The notes beneath the pieces were generated by a model that saw only the letters and a program-made list of their open reading frames with translations, was not told the DNA's origin and did no database searches. From the NCBI RefSeq assembly GCF_009758415.1, contig NZ_WQRF01000005.1, positions 62,001 through 126,000 of the forward strand: a DNA stretch of 64,000 nt, read 5' to 3'. Every line of letters starts with the position of its first letter. Within the stretch, counting starts at the first letter, position 1. This document shows positions 29,700 to 38,549 of the stretch, in pieces. Origin of the DNA: Devosia marina (GTDB lineage Bacteria > Pseudomonadota > Alphaproteobacteria > Rhizobiales > Devosiaceae). The position numbers were made by a program, and so were the translations under genes.

Positions 29700-30551
29700 A
29701 TGAAACTGCTTCGCGTCGGCGCCAAGGGCGCTGAAAAGCCCGCCATTCTTGCTGAAGACGGCTCGATCCGCGACCTCACCGGCGTTGTGGCGGACATTGG
29801 CGGGGCAACCCTGCTGCCCGAGGGTCTGGAGATTATTGCCGGCACCGACATCGCCTCGCTGCCCACGCTGTCTGCCGATGAGCGCATCGGCCCCTGCGTG
29901 GCCAATGTCGGAAAGTTCATCTGCATCGGGCTGAACTATGCCGACCATGCCGCCGAAACCGGCGCGCCGATCCCTGAAGAGCCAATCATCTTCATGAAGG
30001 CCACCAGCGCCATTATCGGCCCCAATGACGAAGTCGTCATTCCCAAGAACGCCATCAAGCCCGATTGGGAAGTTGAGCTGGCCATCGTCATCGGCAAGGA
30101 AGCCCGCTATGTCGAGGAAGCCGATGCCATGGATCACGTCGCCGGCTATTGCGTCTGCAACGACGTCTCCGAGCGCCACTTCCAGACTGAGCGCGGCGGC
30201 ACCTGGGACAAGGGCAAGGGCGCCGACACCTTCGGCCCCATTGGCCCCTGGCTGGTGACCAAGGACGAGGTGGCCGATCCGCAGAACCTCAAGATGTGGC
30301 TCGAAGTCGATGGCAAGCGTTATCAGGACGGCTCGACCAAGACCATGATCTTTGGCGTTGCAAAAGTCGTGTCCTACGTCTCCCAGTTCATGAGCCTACA
30401 GCCGGGCGACATCATCACCACCGGCACCCCGCCGGGCGTCGGCATGGGCATCAAACCCGAGCCGGTCTGGCTTCAGCCGGGCAATGTGATGCGCCTTGGC
30501 ATCGAAGGCCTCGGCGAGCAGACCCAGAACGTCAAGGCCTATAGCGCCTGA
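29700..30551 (+). CDS. fumarylacetoacetate hydrolase family protein, probable 2,4-diketo-3-deoxy-sugar-acid hydrolase
   Basis: Protein of 283 residues of the FAH fold. Metal ligands are Glu124, Glu126 (DWEVELAIVIG) and Asp155 (CVCNDVSERH), followed by the conserved WDKGKGADTFGP (169-180) and TTGTPPGVGMG. The family includes ureidoglycolate-lyase-like proteins and the 2,4-diketo-3-deoxy-L-fuconate hydrolase that yields pyruvate and L-lactate. The fucU neighbour and shared operator with an lldD-type gene favour the second reading. The ribosome site GGAGG is nine bases before ATG. Confidence 0.88.
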   Translation: MKLLRVGAKGAEKPAILAEDGSIRDLTGVVADIGGATLLPEGLEIIAGTDIASLPTLSADERIGPCVANVGKFICIGLNYADHAAETGAPIPEEPIIFMKATSAIIGPNDEVVIPKNAIKPDWEVELAIVIGKEARYVEEADAMDHVAGYCVCNDVSERHFQTERGGTWDKGKGADTFGPIGPWLVTKDEVADPQNLKMWLEVDGKRYQDGSTKTMIFGVAKVVSYVSQFMSLQPGDIITTGTPPGVGMGIKPEPVWLQPGNVMRLGIEGLGEQTQNVKAYSA

Positions 30552-30609
30552 GTTCTGCTGTTTGCCCATCCCTTTAACGGGAGGGACAACACGCGCAGGG
30601 GACAAAATC

Positions 30610-30634
30610 TGCGGGCCCGTCAGGCGGGTCCGCA
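30610..30634 (+). terminator. hairpin after the FAH gene
   Basis: A 10-bp stem with one G-T(U) wobble, TGCGGGCCCG/CGGGTCCGCA, loop of five, 58 bases after the FAH stop. The following CCTTGCTC is only weakly T-rich, so termination is uncertain. The rest of the 296-bp gap up to nadB shows no gene. Confidence 0.4.
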
Positions 30635-30847
30635 CCTTGCTCACCTCTGACGACCCCCGCAAAGTGCCCGGCGCCTCGAACGGCGCCTGTCAGCTCCTCC
30701 TGCTGGCCCCACCTGCCTTTCTGCCCCTAGGCGGCGACAGAAGACTGGCAGAGAATTTTTCGCACCGGCGCACGACGGGGGCCAAGGCTTGCCTTGTGGC
30801 CGGACCGCAGGACCGCTATGGCCCTCACTCGGGAACTGGGGGAGACC

Positions 30848-32434
30848 ATGACCATTTTCGACAACACGCTCGATGCCGATGGCGCGCTCATCGTCGGTGC
30901 CGGCCTTGCCGGACTGTTTACCGCGCTCAAGCTGGCGCCTCGCCCGGTCACGGTGCTTTCCCCCAAACCGCTCGGCATGGGCGCGTCTTCAGCCTGGGCC
31001 CAGGGTGGCGTCGCTGCCGCGATTGGCCAGGGCGACAGCCCCCGTGCCCACGCCCAGGACACCGAAATGGCCGGCGCCGGCATTGTCGATCATGGCACCG
31101 CCGAAGGGGTCACCGCGGAAGCCGTGGCCCGTATCGAGGATCTGGCCCGCTGGGGCACACCATTCGACCGCGATGATTTCGGCAATTTCGAGCTGGGCCG
31201 CGAAGCCGCTCACTCAGCCAACCGCATCGTCAAGGTCGAAGGAGACCGCGCCGGCTGGGCCATCATGCAGGCCATCATTGCCGAGGTCAGGCGCACCCCA
31301 TCGATCCGCGTTGTGGAAGGCATTACCGCCCTCAGCCTTGCCCGCGACAATGGCCGTATCGTTGGCGTCTATTGCCGACGCCTGGGCGACCGCTATTCCG
31401 AGCCCATCTATATCCGCGCCCGCGCCACCATTCTGGCAGCCGGCGGGCTGGGCGGGCTCTATGCCGTGACAACTAATCCGCCAGGCGTGCGGGGCCACGC
31501 CATGGGCATGGCGGCCCGCGCTGGCGCCATCATCGCCGATCCTGAATTCGTCCAGTTCCACCCCACCGCCATTGCCACCGGCGCCGATCCGGCGCCGCTT
31601 GCTACCGAGGCCTTGCGCGGCGAAGGCGCCATCCTGCTCAATGATCTGGGCGAGCGCTTCATGCCCGCCATCCATCCCGACGCAGAACTGGCACCGCGCG
31701 ACATCGTTGCCCGCGCCAATTTCCGCCAGATCCAGGCCGGCCGCCGGGTGTTTCTCGACACAAGGCAAGTGCTCGGCGCCGATATCCTCACCCGCTTCCC
31801 CACCGTCTCGAAATATTGCCACGACGCCGGCATAGACCCGGTCAATGATATGATCCCGGTCACCCCGGCGGCTCACTTTCACATGGGCGGCGTCAAGGTG
31901 GATGAGCGCGGCCGCTCTTCCCTGCCCGGCCTCTGGGTCTGCGGCGAAGCCAGTTGCACCGGCCTGCACGGGGCCAATCGGCTGGCCTCAAACTCCCTGT
32001 TGGAGGCGGTCGTCTTCGGCGCACGCATCGCCGAGGACATCGGCGGGCTCGAGCCGGCGCGTAGTCTGGCGCCCTTTGAGGGCATCGAATGGAACGAGGC
32101 CGAAGGCAACAAGGCCGAGGAAGTGCTGCGCAACACGATCGCGGTGCAGGAACTGCGCCGCATCATGGGCGATCTGGTGGGCGTGGAGCGCGATGAAGCG
32201 GGGCTGAAGGCAGCACTGCGGCAGATCGCCCATCTCGAGGCGACGGCTGAACAGGTCACCAGCGCCTTTCTCAACATGACGACTTCCGCTACGCTGGTCG
32301 CTGCGGCGGCGCTAAGGCGAACCGAAAGCCGCGGCGGTCACTTCCGCCTCGATTTCCCCGAACCAAGCGGGGACTGGGAGCATCATACGGAGATAACTTT
32401 GGGCGAGGCCCTCGCCATCCGCGCCGGGGCTTGA
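30848..32434 (+). CDS. nadB: L-aspartate oxidase
   Basis: Flavoprotein of 528 residues that oxidises L-aspartate to iminoaspartate, the first step of de novo NAD synthesis. The FAD-binding motif is IVGAGLAG (15-22). Catalytic-region motifs are SSAWAQGGVAA, FVQFHPTA, AELAPRDIVAR and the C-terminal GLWVCGEASCTGLHGANRLASNSLLE. Start ATG 30848 follows GGGAG. Its partner nadA lies 15 kb away, and nadC is not in the window, so the usual nadABC cluster is split. Its TGA abuts the stop of the convergent cytochrome gene. Confidence 0.95.
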   Translation: MTIFDNTLDADGALIVGAGLAGLFTALKLAPRPVTVLSPKPLGMGASSAWAQGGVAAAIGQGDSPRAHAQDTEMAGAGIVDHGTAEGVTAEAVARIEDLARWGTPFDRDDFGNFELGREAAHSANRIVKVEGDRAGWAIMQAIIAEVRRTPSIRVVEGITALSLARDNGRIVGVYCRRLGDRYSEPIYIRARATILAAGGLGGLYAVTTNPPGVRGHAMGMAARAGAIIADPEFVQFHPTAIATGADPAPLATEALRGEGAILLNDLGERFMPAIHPDAELAPRDIVARANFRQIQAGRRVFLDTRQVLGADILTRFPTVSKYCHDAGIDPVNDMIPVTPAAHFHMGGVKVDERGRSSLPGLWVCGEASCTGLHGANRLASNSLLEAVVFGARIAEDIGGLEPARSLAPFEGIEWNEAEGNKAEEVLRNTIAVQELRRIMGDLVGVERDEAGLKAALRQIAHLEATAEQVTSAFLNMTTSATLVAAAALRRTESRGGHFRLDFPEPSGDWEHHTEITLGEALAIRAGA

Positions 32435-33310
32435 CTATTCCGCCAGCAGATAGGTCGCCAGCGCTGTCAGGTCTTCATCGGTCCAGTGCGATGTGGAATC
32501 GCTAATCACCTCGCCCATCGAGCCGCCCAGCACATCGAAACCCGGCGTGAACCCGTCCTTGAGCGTCTGCACCAAGGTTGCCACGTCATAGCCCTCCGCC
32601 ACAAGCGCATCAGCGGTAATGGCCGGCGCCCGGCCTCCGGTGCCGCCGGGCGACCCGGTCAGCGCCTTATCCCACTCCAGCGCGCCAAGCGCATTGCGCG
32701 GTGAGTGACAGGCCACGCAGTGGGCCGGCCCATAGGCCAGGTATTTACCCCGGTTGTAGATTTCGGACTGCCCCTCTTCGGGCTCGAAGCGGTTGGGCGA
32801 AAAGAACAGGTTCTGCCATCCGGCCATGGCCAGGCGGATATTGAACGGAAACGGGATCTGGCTTTCGGCGGCAGGCGTGGCGACCGGCTCGGTGGCCATC
32901 AGGGCTGCATAGAGATCGGCGATCTCCTGGTCGCTCATCAGCGTGTAGTTTTCGTAGGGAAAGGCGGGGTAGAGGTGCCCTTCCGGACCCATGCCATTGC
33001 TCATGGCGTCGGCAAATTCGGCCAGCGTCCAGGCGCCAATCCCGGCCTCGGGATCGGAGGTGATATTGGGGGGCACAAAGGTGCCGAACGGTGTCTCCAG
33101 CCCCGCTCCGCCAGAGAGCATGGCACGCCCATTTTCAGCATCGGTATGGCAGGCCACGCAGCCGCCCAGCCGGATGAGATAGTCGCCGCGCGTCACATCT
33201 CCGACCAGGTCCAGCTCACGTGCCGGTCCGGCCACCGGCTTGAGCAGAAAGGCCCCGGTCCCGACCCCGATTACGGCAACGGCAATCGCCGCCCACCACC
33301 GTTTTCTCAT
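32435..33310 (-). CDS. membrane-anchored di-heme cytochrome c
   Basis: Protein of 291 residues with an uncleaved N-terminal membrane segment (about 5-24) and two periplasmic cytochrome c domains, each with a CVACH heme site (51-55 and 198-202); later methionines such as those in NGMGPEG could be axial ligands. It resembles the cytochrome subunits that take electrons from periplasmic dehydrogenases. It is the last gene of a minus-strand group with a thioredoxin-like protein and CcdA, which would help keep heme-binding cysteines reduced. The electron donor is unknown. Confidence 0.88.
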   Translation of the reverse strand: MRKRWWAAIAVAVIGVGTGAFLLKPVAGPARELDLVGDVTRGDYLIRLGGCVACHTDAENGRAMLSGGAGLETPFGTFVPPNITSDPEAGIGAWTLAEFADAMSNGMGPEGHLYPAFPYENYTLMSDQEIADLYAALMATEPVATPAAESQIPFPFNIRLAMAGWQNLFFSPNRFEPEEGQSEIYNRGKYLAYGPAHCVACHSPRNALGALEWDKALTGSPGGTGGRAPAITADALVAEGYDVATLVQTLKDGFTPGFDVLGGSMGEVISDSTSHWTDEDLTALATYLLAE

Positions 33311-33380
33311 GCCCGTCCCCGCTGCTGTCTGCTGGCCGGATCAGACCAGAACCATTTGCAGCGCGCAATCGGTGCCTCAA

Positions 33381-33791
33381 TCAAGACGCTGCGAGATTGA
33401 GCAGGCCGGCAATCCTGTCCTTGCGTGTTTCGGCCACCAGCCGGCCCAACTCGCTGGTGCCCCGCATCAGCACCAGCGTCGAACGGCGCGGAATGGCCAT
33501 GTTCCGGGCCAGTTCGCTATTGCCGTAGCTGTCCCAGTCCACCCGCAGGATAGGGATGGCCGCATAAGCCGCGCTTTCACCCTGCAGGGCGTCGAGCACG
33601 CGCTGCTGGGCCGCACAGGTCGGGCACCAGCTTGCATGGAAATTGATCAGATAGGGCGCGCCGCTATCGACAAGCCCCTCGAGTTCGGTTCCGGTGTAGT
33701 CGATGAACTCCAGCGCTCCAGCGGCTCCCGCCACAAAACCTGAAACGCTGATACCGGCCAGGCCGGCCAATAGGTGTCGACGTGTGATCAT
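33381..33791 (-). CDS. periplasmic thioredoxin-like protein
   Basis: Protein of 136 residues with an N-terminal export signal containing RRHLLAGLAG, compatible with Tat or Sec, and a thioredoxin fold with the active site WCPTC (55-59). It ends in a cis-Pro region NMAIPRRSTLVLM. It lies 12 bp after the CcdA-type gene, from which it would receive electrons, and 70 bp before the cytochrome gene. A role in reducing apocytochrome or protecting periplasmic thiols is inferred from this order. Confidence 0.87.
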   Translation of the reverse strand: MITRRHLLAGLAGISVSGFVAGAAGALEFIDYTGTELEGLVDSGAPYLINFHASWCPTCAAQQRVLDALQGESAAYAAIPILRVDWDSYGNSELARNMAIPRRSTLVLMRGTSELGRLVAETRKDRIAGLLNLAAS

Positions 33792-33803
33792 GCACTTGTC
33801 TCC

Positions 33804-34520
33804 TTAGATGCTCACGGACAGATCGACCAGCCAGGCGGGCAACACGCCCAGCGCCCAGGCTTCCAGCAAACGGTCGATACGGAAAATGATCGCCAGGCCC
33901 ACCAAGGCCAGGCCCACGCCCAGCGCCGTCTTGGCGTGTGGCGCGAACTGCAGCAGCAATGCACGGCGTCCGGATAGCGCGGCGCGCGTGCCATAAGCCA
34001 ATCCCAGCACGATGCTTGCCGAACCCAGCGCGAAGAACGCCATAATCAGCCCGGCATAAAGCAGGTCGTCGCCCTGCGCGGCAAGCCCGATGGCGCCACC
34101 CAGCGTCGGGCCGATACAGGGTGACCAGGCCAGCCCCAAAAGTGCACCGGCTGCCGCCTCACCCCACAGCCCGCGCCCCTCGACCTGACCGAGCAGACGC
34201 GTGCTGCCGCTGGCCGTGGCCCCGGCAAGGCGGGAAAATTGGGTTTGCAGGGGTGGGGTCAGCATGACCAGGCCAAAGCCGAGCATGGCCCAGCCGGCCC
34301 CCAGCGCAATGGCCTCCTGCGGCAGGCCCAGTGCACGGGTCAGCGCAAAGGCGCCCAGTCCGGCCAGGGTAAAGCTCAGAGCCATGCCGCCGGCCATCGC
34401 CAATGGGGCCAGCCGATGCCGCGCCAGCGCACTGGCGCCGATCAGCGGCAACAAGGGCAAAACACAAGGGTTGATCAGCGTCAGCAGGCCCGCTGCAAAG
34501 GCCAGAACCAGATCGAGCAA
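33804..34520 (-). CDS. ccdA: CcdA-type cytochrome c biogenesis/thiol-transfer membrane protein
   Basis: Inner-membrane protein of 238 residues with six hydrophobic segments. Two conserved cysteines sit in the expected helices: NPCVLPLLPL (helix 1) and SPCIGPTLGG (helix 4). CcdA/DsbD-like proteins carry reducing equivalents from cytoplasmic thioredoxin to periplasmic partners, here probably the thioredoxin-like protein encoded next. Confidence 0.9.
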   Translation of the reverse strand: MLDLVLAFAAGLLTLINPCVLPLLPLIGASALARHRLAPLAMAGGMALSFTLAGLGAFALTRALGLPQEAIALGAGWAMLGFGLVMLTPPLQTQFSRLAGATASGSTRLLGQVEGRGLWGEAAAGALLGLAWSPCIGPTLGGAIGLAAQGDDLLYAGLIMAFFALGSASIVLGLAYGTRAALSGRRALLLQFAPHAKTALGVGLALVGLAIIFRIDRLLEAWALGVLPAWLVDLSVSI

Positions 34521-34605
34521 TCCCGCGCTCCCATTCCGCTCTCTTCGAGAAACTATACTGGAGCGCCGGGCGCAAAGTTACAGCACCGCGATGAACAGCC
34601 CGTGA

Positions 34606-35550
34606 TCAGGCCGAGAGCACCGCATCCACTTCCGCCCGGCTGGGCGGCTGGCAGCCGATCCGGCCGCAATTAATGCCGGCAACCACGGCGCCGAACTGCA
34701 ACATGGTTTTCAGTTGTGCGGCATCAAGGGTGGCTAGTCCCCCCGGTTTGAGGGCTTTCGCCTCGCCCAGCCAGGTCAGGATGCCCGCCATCAGGCTATC
34801 TCCGGCGCCGACAGTATCGCCGAACACTGCGGGCCTGTAGATCGGTGCGGCCGCACTGGCAGTGCGCGAAAAGGCGCGCGAGCCTTCTTCGCCCATTGTC
34901 ACCACGACCAGCTCACAATTGGGCCGCGCCAGCAGCTCGGCGGCATGGTCTTCCACGCTCTCGCCCGGCTCAAGCCAGGCGTGGTCTTCATCCGAAAGCT
35001 TGATCAGATGCGCCTTGTCGAGAAACTGGCTCAGCCGCGCCCGGTAACCGGCCTCGTCCTCTATCAGCTTGTCGCGCACATTGATGTCGATGGAAATCGT
35101 CGCGCCGCGCTCTGCAGCAGCATCGACCACATCGGCCCACACCACCGCGTCCTCTTCCAGGATCGGCGAGAACCCGCCGATCTGATAGAGCTCCACCTGT
35201 CGAGGTAGCCCCGCCAGGAGGCCATTCCGGGTGAAGGCCCGGTCGGCGCCGCGTTCGAACACGTAGCTTGCCTGCATTTTTGCATTGAAGCTGACGATTG
35301 CCTTGGTGGTCGGCGCCGTGACGCGCTCTTCGAGCAGCACCGAAACCCCGGCCTCGGCCAGCGGTGCCAGCAGCACATCGCCATACTCGTCCTGGCTGAT
35401 CGGGCACAGAAACCCTGTCGGGTTGCCCAGCTTGGATAGAGCAATAGCGCAGTTGAAGGGCGATCCGCCCGCATGCGCTACCCGCTCCGCGCCCGGCTCG
35501 GCCGAGACCGGCACCAGATCGATCAGGCTTTCGCCACCGACAACGAACAT
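34606..35550 (-). CDS. PfkB family carbohydrate kinase (fructokinase-like)
   Basis: Protein of 314 residues. The N-terminal GGESLIDLV and AGGSPFNCAIALSKLG motifs and the C-terminal DTVGAGDSLMAGIL (catalytic Asp251) mark the ribokinase/PfkB family. The closest type is fructokinase or 2-keto-3-deoxygluconate kinase; a KDPG aldolase gene (eda) lies 11 kb away. It is divergent from the TRAP transporter genes. A strong GGGAGGA precedes the ATG. Confidence 0.88.
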   Translation of the reverse strand: MFVVGGESLIDLVPVSAEPGAERVAHAGGSPFNCAIALSKLGNPTGFLCPISQDEYGDVLLAPLAEAGVSVLLEERVTAPTTKAIVSFNAKMQASYVFERGADRAFTRNGLLAGLPRQVELYQIGGFSPILEEDAVVWADVVDAAAERGATISIDINVRDKLIEDEAGYRARLSQFLDKAHLIKLSDEDHAWLEPGESVEDHAAELLARPNCELVVVTMGEEGSRAFSRTASAAAPIYRPAVFGDTVGAGDSLMAGILTWLGEAKALKPGGLATLDAAQLKTMLQFGAVVAGINCGRIGCQPPSRAEVDAVLSA

Positions 35551-35739
35551 GCATTCCTCCCAAGCACCGGCATTGGCCCGCTGCTTACCACTTTCGTATC
35601 AGATGTCACCAGCCAGATGCGGCAAACTCCCGCATTTCCGCCACAATCACGTTGACCCACCGAACGGATAATGCTCAATCGGTTCTGGAAATAAGCGCGG
35701 ATTAGCGCGGCTTTTTGAACTCTGGGGAGGCGCATTCAC

Positions 35740-36318
35740 ATGCAAGCGCTTGCCGTGCTGGTCCGGATGATCAGCGCCATCAATTGGCTTGTGGGGCAGA
35801 TACTGTCCTGGCTGGCCTTGGCCTGCGTGCTGGTGTGCTTCACCGTGGTCGTGCAGCGCTATGTGTTCAACACTTCGACCCTTTGGATGCAGGACCTCTA
35901 TGTTTGGATCGGCGGCGCCATGTTCACTGGCGTGGCAGGCTTTGCCTTGCTGCGCAACGACCATGTGCGGGTTGACGTATTCTACCGTCCCGCTTCGGTC
36001 CGCCGCAAAGCCATTGCCGACCTGATCGGCGTGCTGCTGTTCCTGCTCCCCTATGTCTATGTCGTCTGGACCTACACCTTTACCGCCGTCGCCCGCTCCT
36101 GGGGCTTCATGGAAGGATCGGCCAATATTGGCGGCATGCCCGGCCTGTTCATCCTGAAAAGCTTCATCCTGCTCTTTGCCATTCTGGTCGGCTTGCAGGG
36201 CCTGGCCATGGCCGCGCGCGCCATTCTGGTGCTGGCCGGCAAGGAAGAGCTTCTGCCCCAGCATCTGCGCTATGAGCAGCAGAACGATGACACCCCACAT
36301 ACTGGAGAGATCGCCTGA
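35740..36318 (+). CDS. TRAP transporter small membrane subunit (DctQ)
   Basis: Protein of 192 residues with four membrane helices. The family hallmark region VVVQRYVFNTSTLWMQDLYV (about 41-60) and the LLRNDHVRVDVFY motif are present. It pairs with the large subunit encoded next (one-base TGATG overlap) and a periplasmic binding protein, perhaps the one at 40342, to import an organic acid with sodium. SD GGGGAGG lies nine bases before ATG. Confidence 0.92.
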   Translation: MQALAVLVRMISAINWLVGQILSWLALACVLVCFTVVVQRYVFNTSTLWMQDLYVWIGGAMFTGVAGFALLRNDHVRVDVFYRPASVRRKAIADLIGVLLFLLPYVYVVWTYTFTAVARSWGFMEGSANIGGMPGLFILKSFILLFAILVGLQGLAMAARAILVLAGKEELLPQHLRYEQQNDDTPHTGEIA

Positions 36319-37706
36319 TGGATCCCGTGCTTCTCGGCGAGATCCTCTCCGCCGTCATGTTCTTTGGTGTCATTGGCGTGCTCATGCTGGGCTTTCCGGT
36401 GGCCTTCTCGCTGGCAGGAACAGCGCTGATCTTCGGCCTGGTCGGCTGGTGGCTGGGCGTTTATGACCCCTCCAACTATGGCTCGCTGGCCGGACGCTAT
36501 ATCGGGCTGATGACCAATGAAGTGCTGGTCGCCGTGCCGCTCTTCATCTTCATGGGCGTCGTGCTCGAGCGCTCCGGCATCGCCGAGCAGTTGTTGCTCA
36601 CCATGGGCAAGCTCTTTGGCAATCTGCGCGGCGGGCTGGGCCTGTCGGTCATCGTCGTTGGCGCGCTCCTGGCCGCCTCCACCGGTGTCGTCGGCGCCAC
36701 CGTCGTCACCATGGGCCTGATTTCCCTGCCTGCCATGCTGCGTGCCGGCTACGATCCTAAACTGGCCACCGGCGTCATCTGTGCCTCGGGCACGCTGGGC
36801 CAGATCATTCCGCCTTCGACCGTGCTCATCTTCATGGGCGACATGCTGGCCGGCATCAATTCCCAGGTGCAGATGGAAAAGGGCAATTTCGCCCCCGAGC
36901 CCGTCTCGGTCGGCGCGCTGTTTGCCGGCGCCATCCTGCCCGGCCTGCTGCTGGTCGGGCTCTATGCCGCCTTCATGGTCTTCAAGGCCATCACCGATCC
37001 CAAATCCTGCCCCGCCACCCCGGTCCCCGAAGACGAAAAAGCCGGGCTGATGCGCGAAGTCTTCGTTGCCCTGGTGCCGCCGCTGCTGCTGATCGTGGCC
37101 GTGCTCGGCTCAATCCTGGGCGGCGTCGCCACCCCCACCGAAGCGGCCTCGGTCGGCTCGGTCGGCGCCATGCTGCTGGCCCTTCTGCGCCGCCGCATCA
37201 ACTTCTCCATCCTGCGCCAGGCCGTCATTTCCACCGCCACCATCACCTCGATGGTGTTCATCATCCTGTTCGGTGCGGCGGTGTTCTCCATCGTCTTCCG
37301 CATGATGGGCGGCGACAATCTGGTGCATGAATTCCTCTCCTCCATGCCGGGTGGGGCCATCGGCGCCATGATCGTCGTCATGTTGATCATGTTCCTCCTG
37401 GGCTTTATCCTCGACACGTTCGAGATCATCTTCATCGTCATCCCGATCACCGCCCCGGTGCTTCTGGCGCTCGATGTCGATCCGATCTGGCTCGGCGTCA
37501 TGGTGGGCGTCAATTTGCAGACCAGCTTCCTCACCCCGCCCTTTGGCTTTGCCCTGTTCTACCTGCGCGGTGTCGCCTCCAACGCGGTCTCGACGGGTGC
37601 CATCTACCGTGGCGCCGTACCCTTCGTGATCCTGCAACTGATCGGCATTGCCCTGCTGTTTGCCTTCCCGCAGCTCATAACCTGGCTGCCCGATGTGCTG
37701 TACTAG
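36318..37706 (+). CDS. TRAP transporter large membrane subunit (DctM)
   Basis: Protein of 462 residues with about 12-13 hydrophobic segments and typical DctM motifs: GFPVAFSLAGTALIFG, PLFIFMGVVLERSG, ASGTLGQIIPPSTVLI and TPPFGFALFYLRG. It forms the transport channel with DctQ. The length of both subunits fits the subgroup used for 2-oxoacids, lactate and related monocarboxylates; the substrate is not proven. Confidence 0.94.
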   Translation: MDPVLLGEILSAVMFFGVIGVLMLGFPVAFSLAGTALIFGLVGWWLGVYDPSNYGSLAGRYIGLMTNEVLVAVPLFIFMGVVLERSGIAEQLLLTMGKLFGNLRGGLGLSVIVVGALLAASTGVVGATVVTMGLISLPAMLRAGYDPKLATGVICASGTLGQIIPPSTVLIFMGDMLAGINSQVQMEKGNFAPEPVSVGALFAGAILPGLLLVGLYAAFMVFKAITDPKSCPATPVPEDEKAGLMREVFVALVPPLLLIVAVLGSILGGVATPTEAASVGSVGAMLLALLRRRINFSILRQAVISTATITSMVFIILFGAAVFSIVFRMMGGDNLVHEFLSSMPGGAIGAMIVVMLIMFLLGFILDTFEIIFIVIPITAPVLLALDVDPIWLGVMVGVNLQTSFLTPPFGFALFYLRGVASNAVSTGAIYRGAVPFVILQLIGIALLFAFPQLITWLPDVLY

Positions 37707-37827
37707 AGGACCATCTGTACTGAGGTCGTGATAGGGGCTGGAGGGTCATTCGACCCTCCTCCCCATGCCGACAGGCAAATGAACTGCCCACCCTCGGCTT
37801 GCGTAGTGCAGGCAAGGAGGCGCAGTC

Positions 37828-38541
37828 ATGACTGATTTGAAGTCTTTTCCGGTGGGTGGCCTTGCCGTGGTGATTGGTGCCAACGGCGGCATTGGCAGGG
37901 CTCTTGTCCAGGCCCTGTCAGACGGCAATCAATTTGGTGCTGTGTTGGGCTTTTCGCGCCGCGCCGATGGCCTTGACCTGACCGATGAGGCCTCGATCGC
38001 CAAGGTTGCTCACCGCGTTCATCAAGGCAACATTCCAATCCGGCTCGTCATCGTCGCTACGGGGCTTCTCCATGATGATGAGGGATTGCAGCCCGAAAAG
38101 AGCTGGCGCCAGCTCGATGCGGACCGGCTGGCCCGCAACTTTGCCGTCAATGCCACCGGCCCAGCGCTCGTGGCCAAGCATTTCCTGCCGCTCCTGCCGC
38201 GCGAGGGCAAGGCGGTCTTTGCTGCCATTTCCGCCAAGGTCGGCAGCATCGGCGACAATCGCCTGGGCGGCTGGTATGGCTACCGCGCGGCCAAGGCGGC
38301 GCTGAACCAGTTGATCCACACTGCCGCCATCGAACTGCAACGCAACCGCCCCGACGCCTTCGGTGTGACGCTGCATCCGGGGACGGTCGCCACGCCGCTC
38401 TCGGCCCCCTTCACAGCCTCCGGCCATGACCCCGTAACCGCAGAATTCGCAGCCGCACGGCTGCTCGGCGTCATCGACAATCTTCGCGCCGCGGACAATG
38501 GCCGCATGCTCGACCACACAGGTCAGCCACTGCCCTGGTAG
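37828..38541 (+). CDS. short-chain dehydrogenase/reductase (CsgA-like)
   Basis: Protein of 237 residues. The cofactor motif GANGGIG (17-23), an NATG stretch with the catalytic-loop Asn near 108, Ser135 and YRAAK (152-156) form a complete SDR active site. The short length and the VATGLLHDDEGLQPEKSW segment resemble the C-factor/CsgA-like group rather than sugar dehydrogenases. Substrate unknown. Convergent with the ABC-F gene, eight bases between stops. Confidence 0.85.
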   Translation: MTDLKSFPVGGLAVVIGANGGIGRALVQALSDGNQFGAVLGFSRRADGLDLTDEASIAKVAHRVHQGNIPIRLVIVATGLLHDDEGLQPEKSWRQLDADRLARNFAVNATGPALVAKHFLPLLPREGKAVFAAISAKVGSIGDNRLGGWYGYRAAKAALNQLIHTAAIELQRNRPDAFGVTLHPGTVATPLSAPFTASGHDPVTAEFAAARLLGVIDNLRAADNGRMLDHTGQPLPW

Positions 38542-38549
38542 GATCTGGA

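Noticed and set aside
29700-30551. Ureidoglycolate lyase (purine catabolism) for the FAH-family protein
   Set aside because: No allantoin or ureide gene is nearby, whereas fucU, a sugar-acid dehydratase and a shared operator with lldD point to sugar catabolism; kept only as an alternative.
37828-38541. The SDR as the missing sugar dehydrogenase of the fucose-type pathway
   Set aside because: Its motifs resemble the CsgA/C-factor group, it lacks the shared palindrome and sits outside the cluster.
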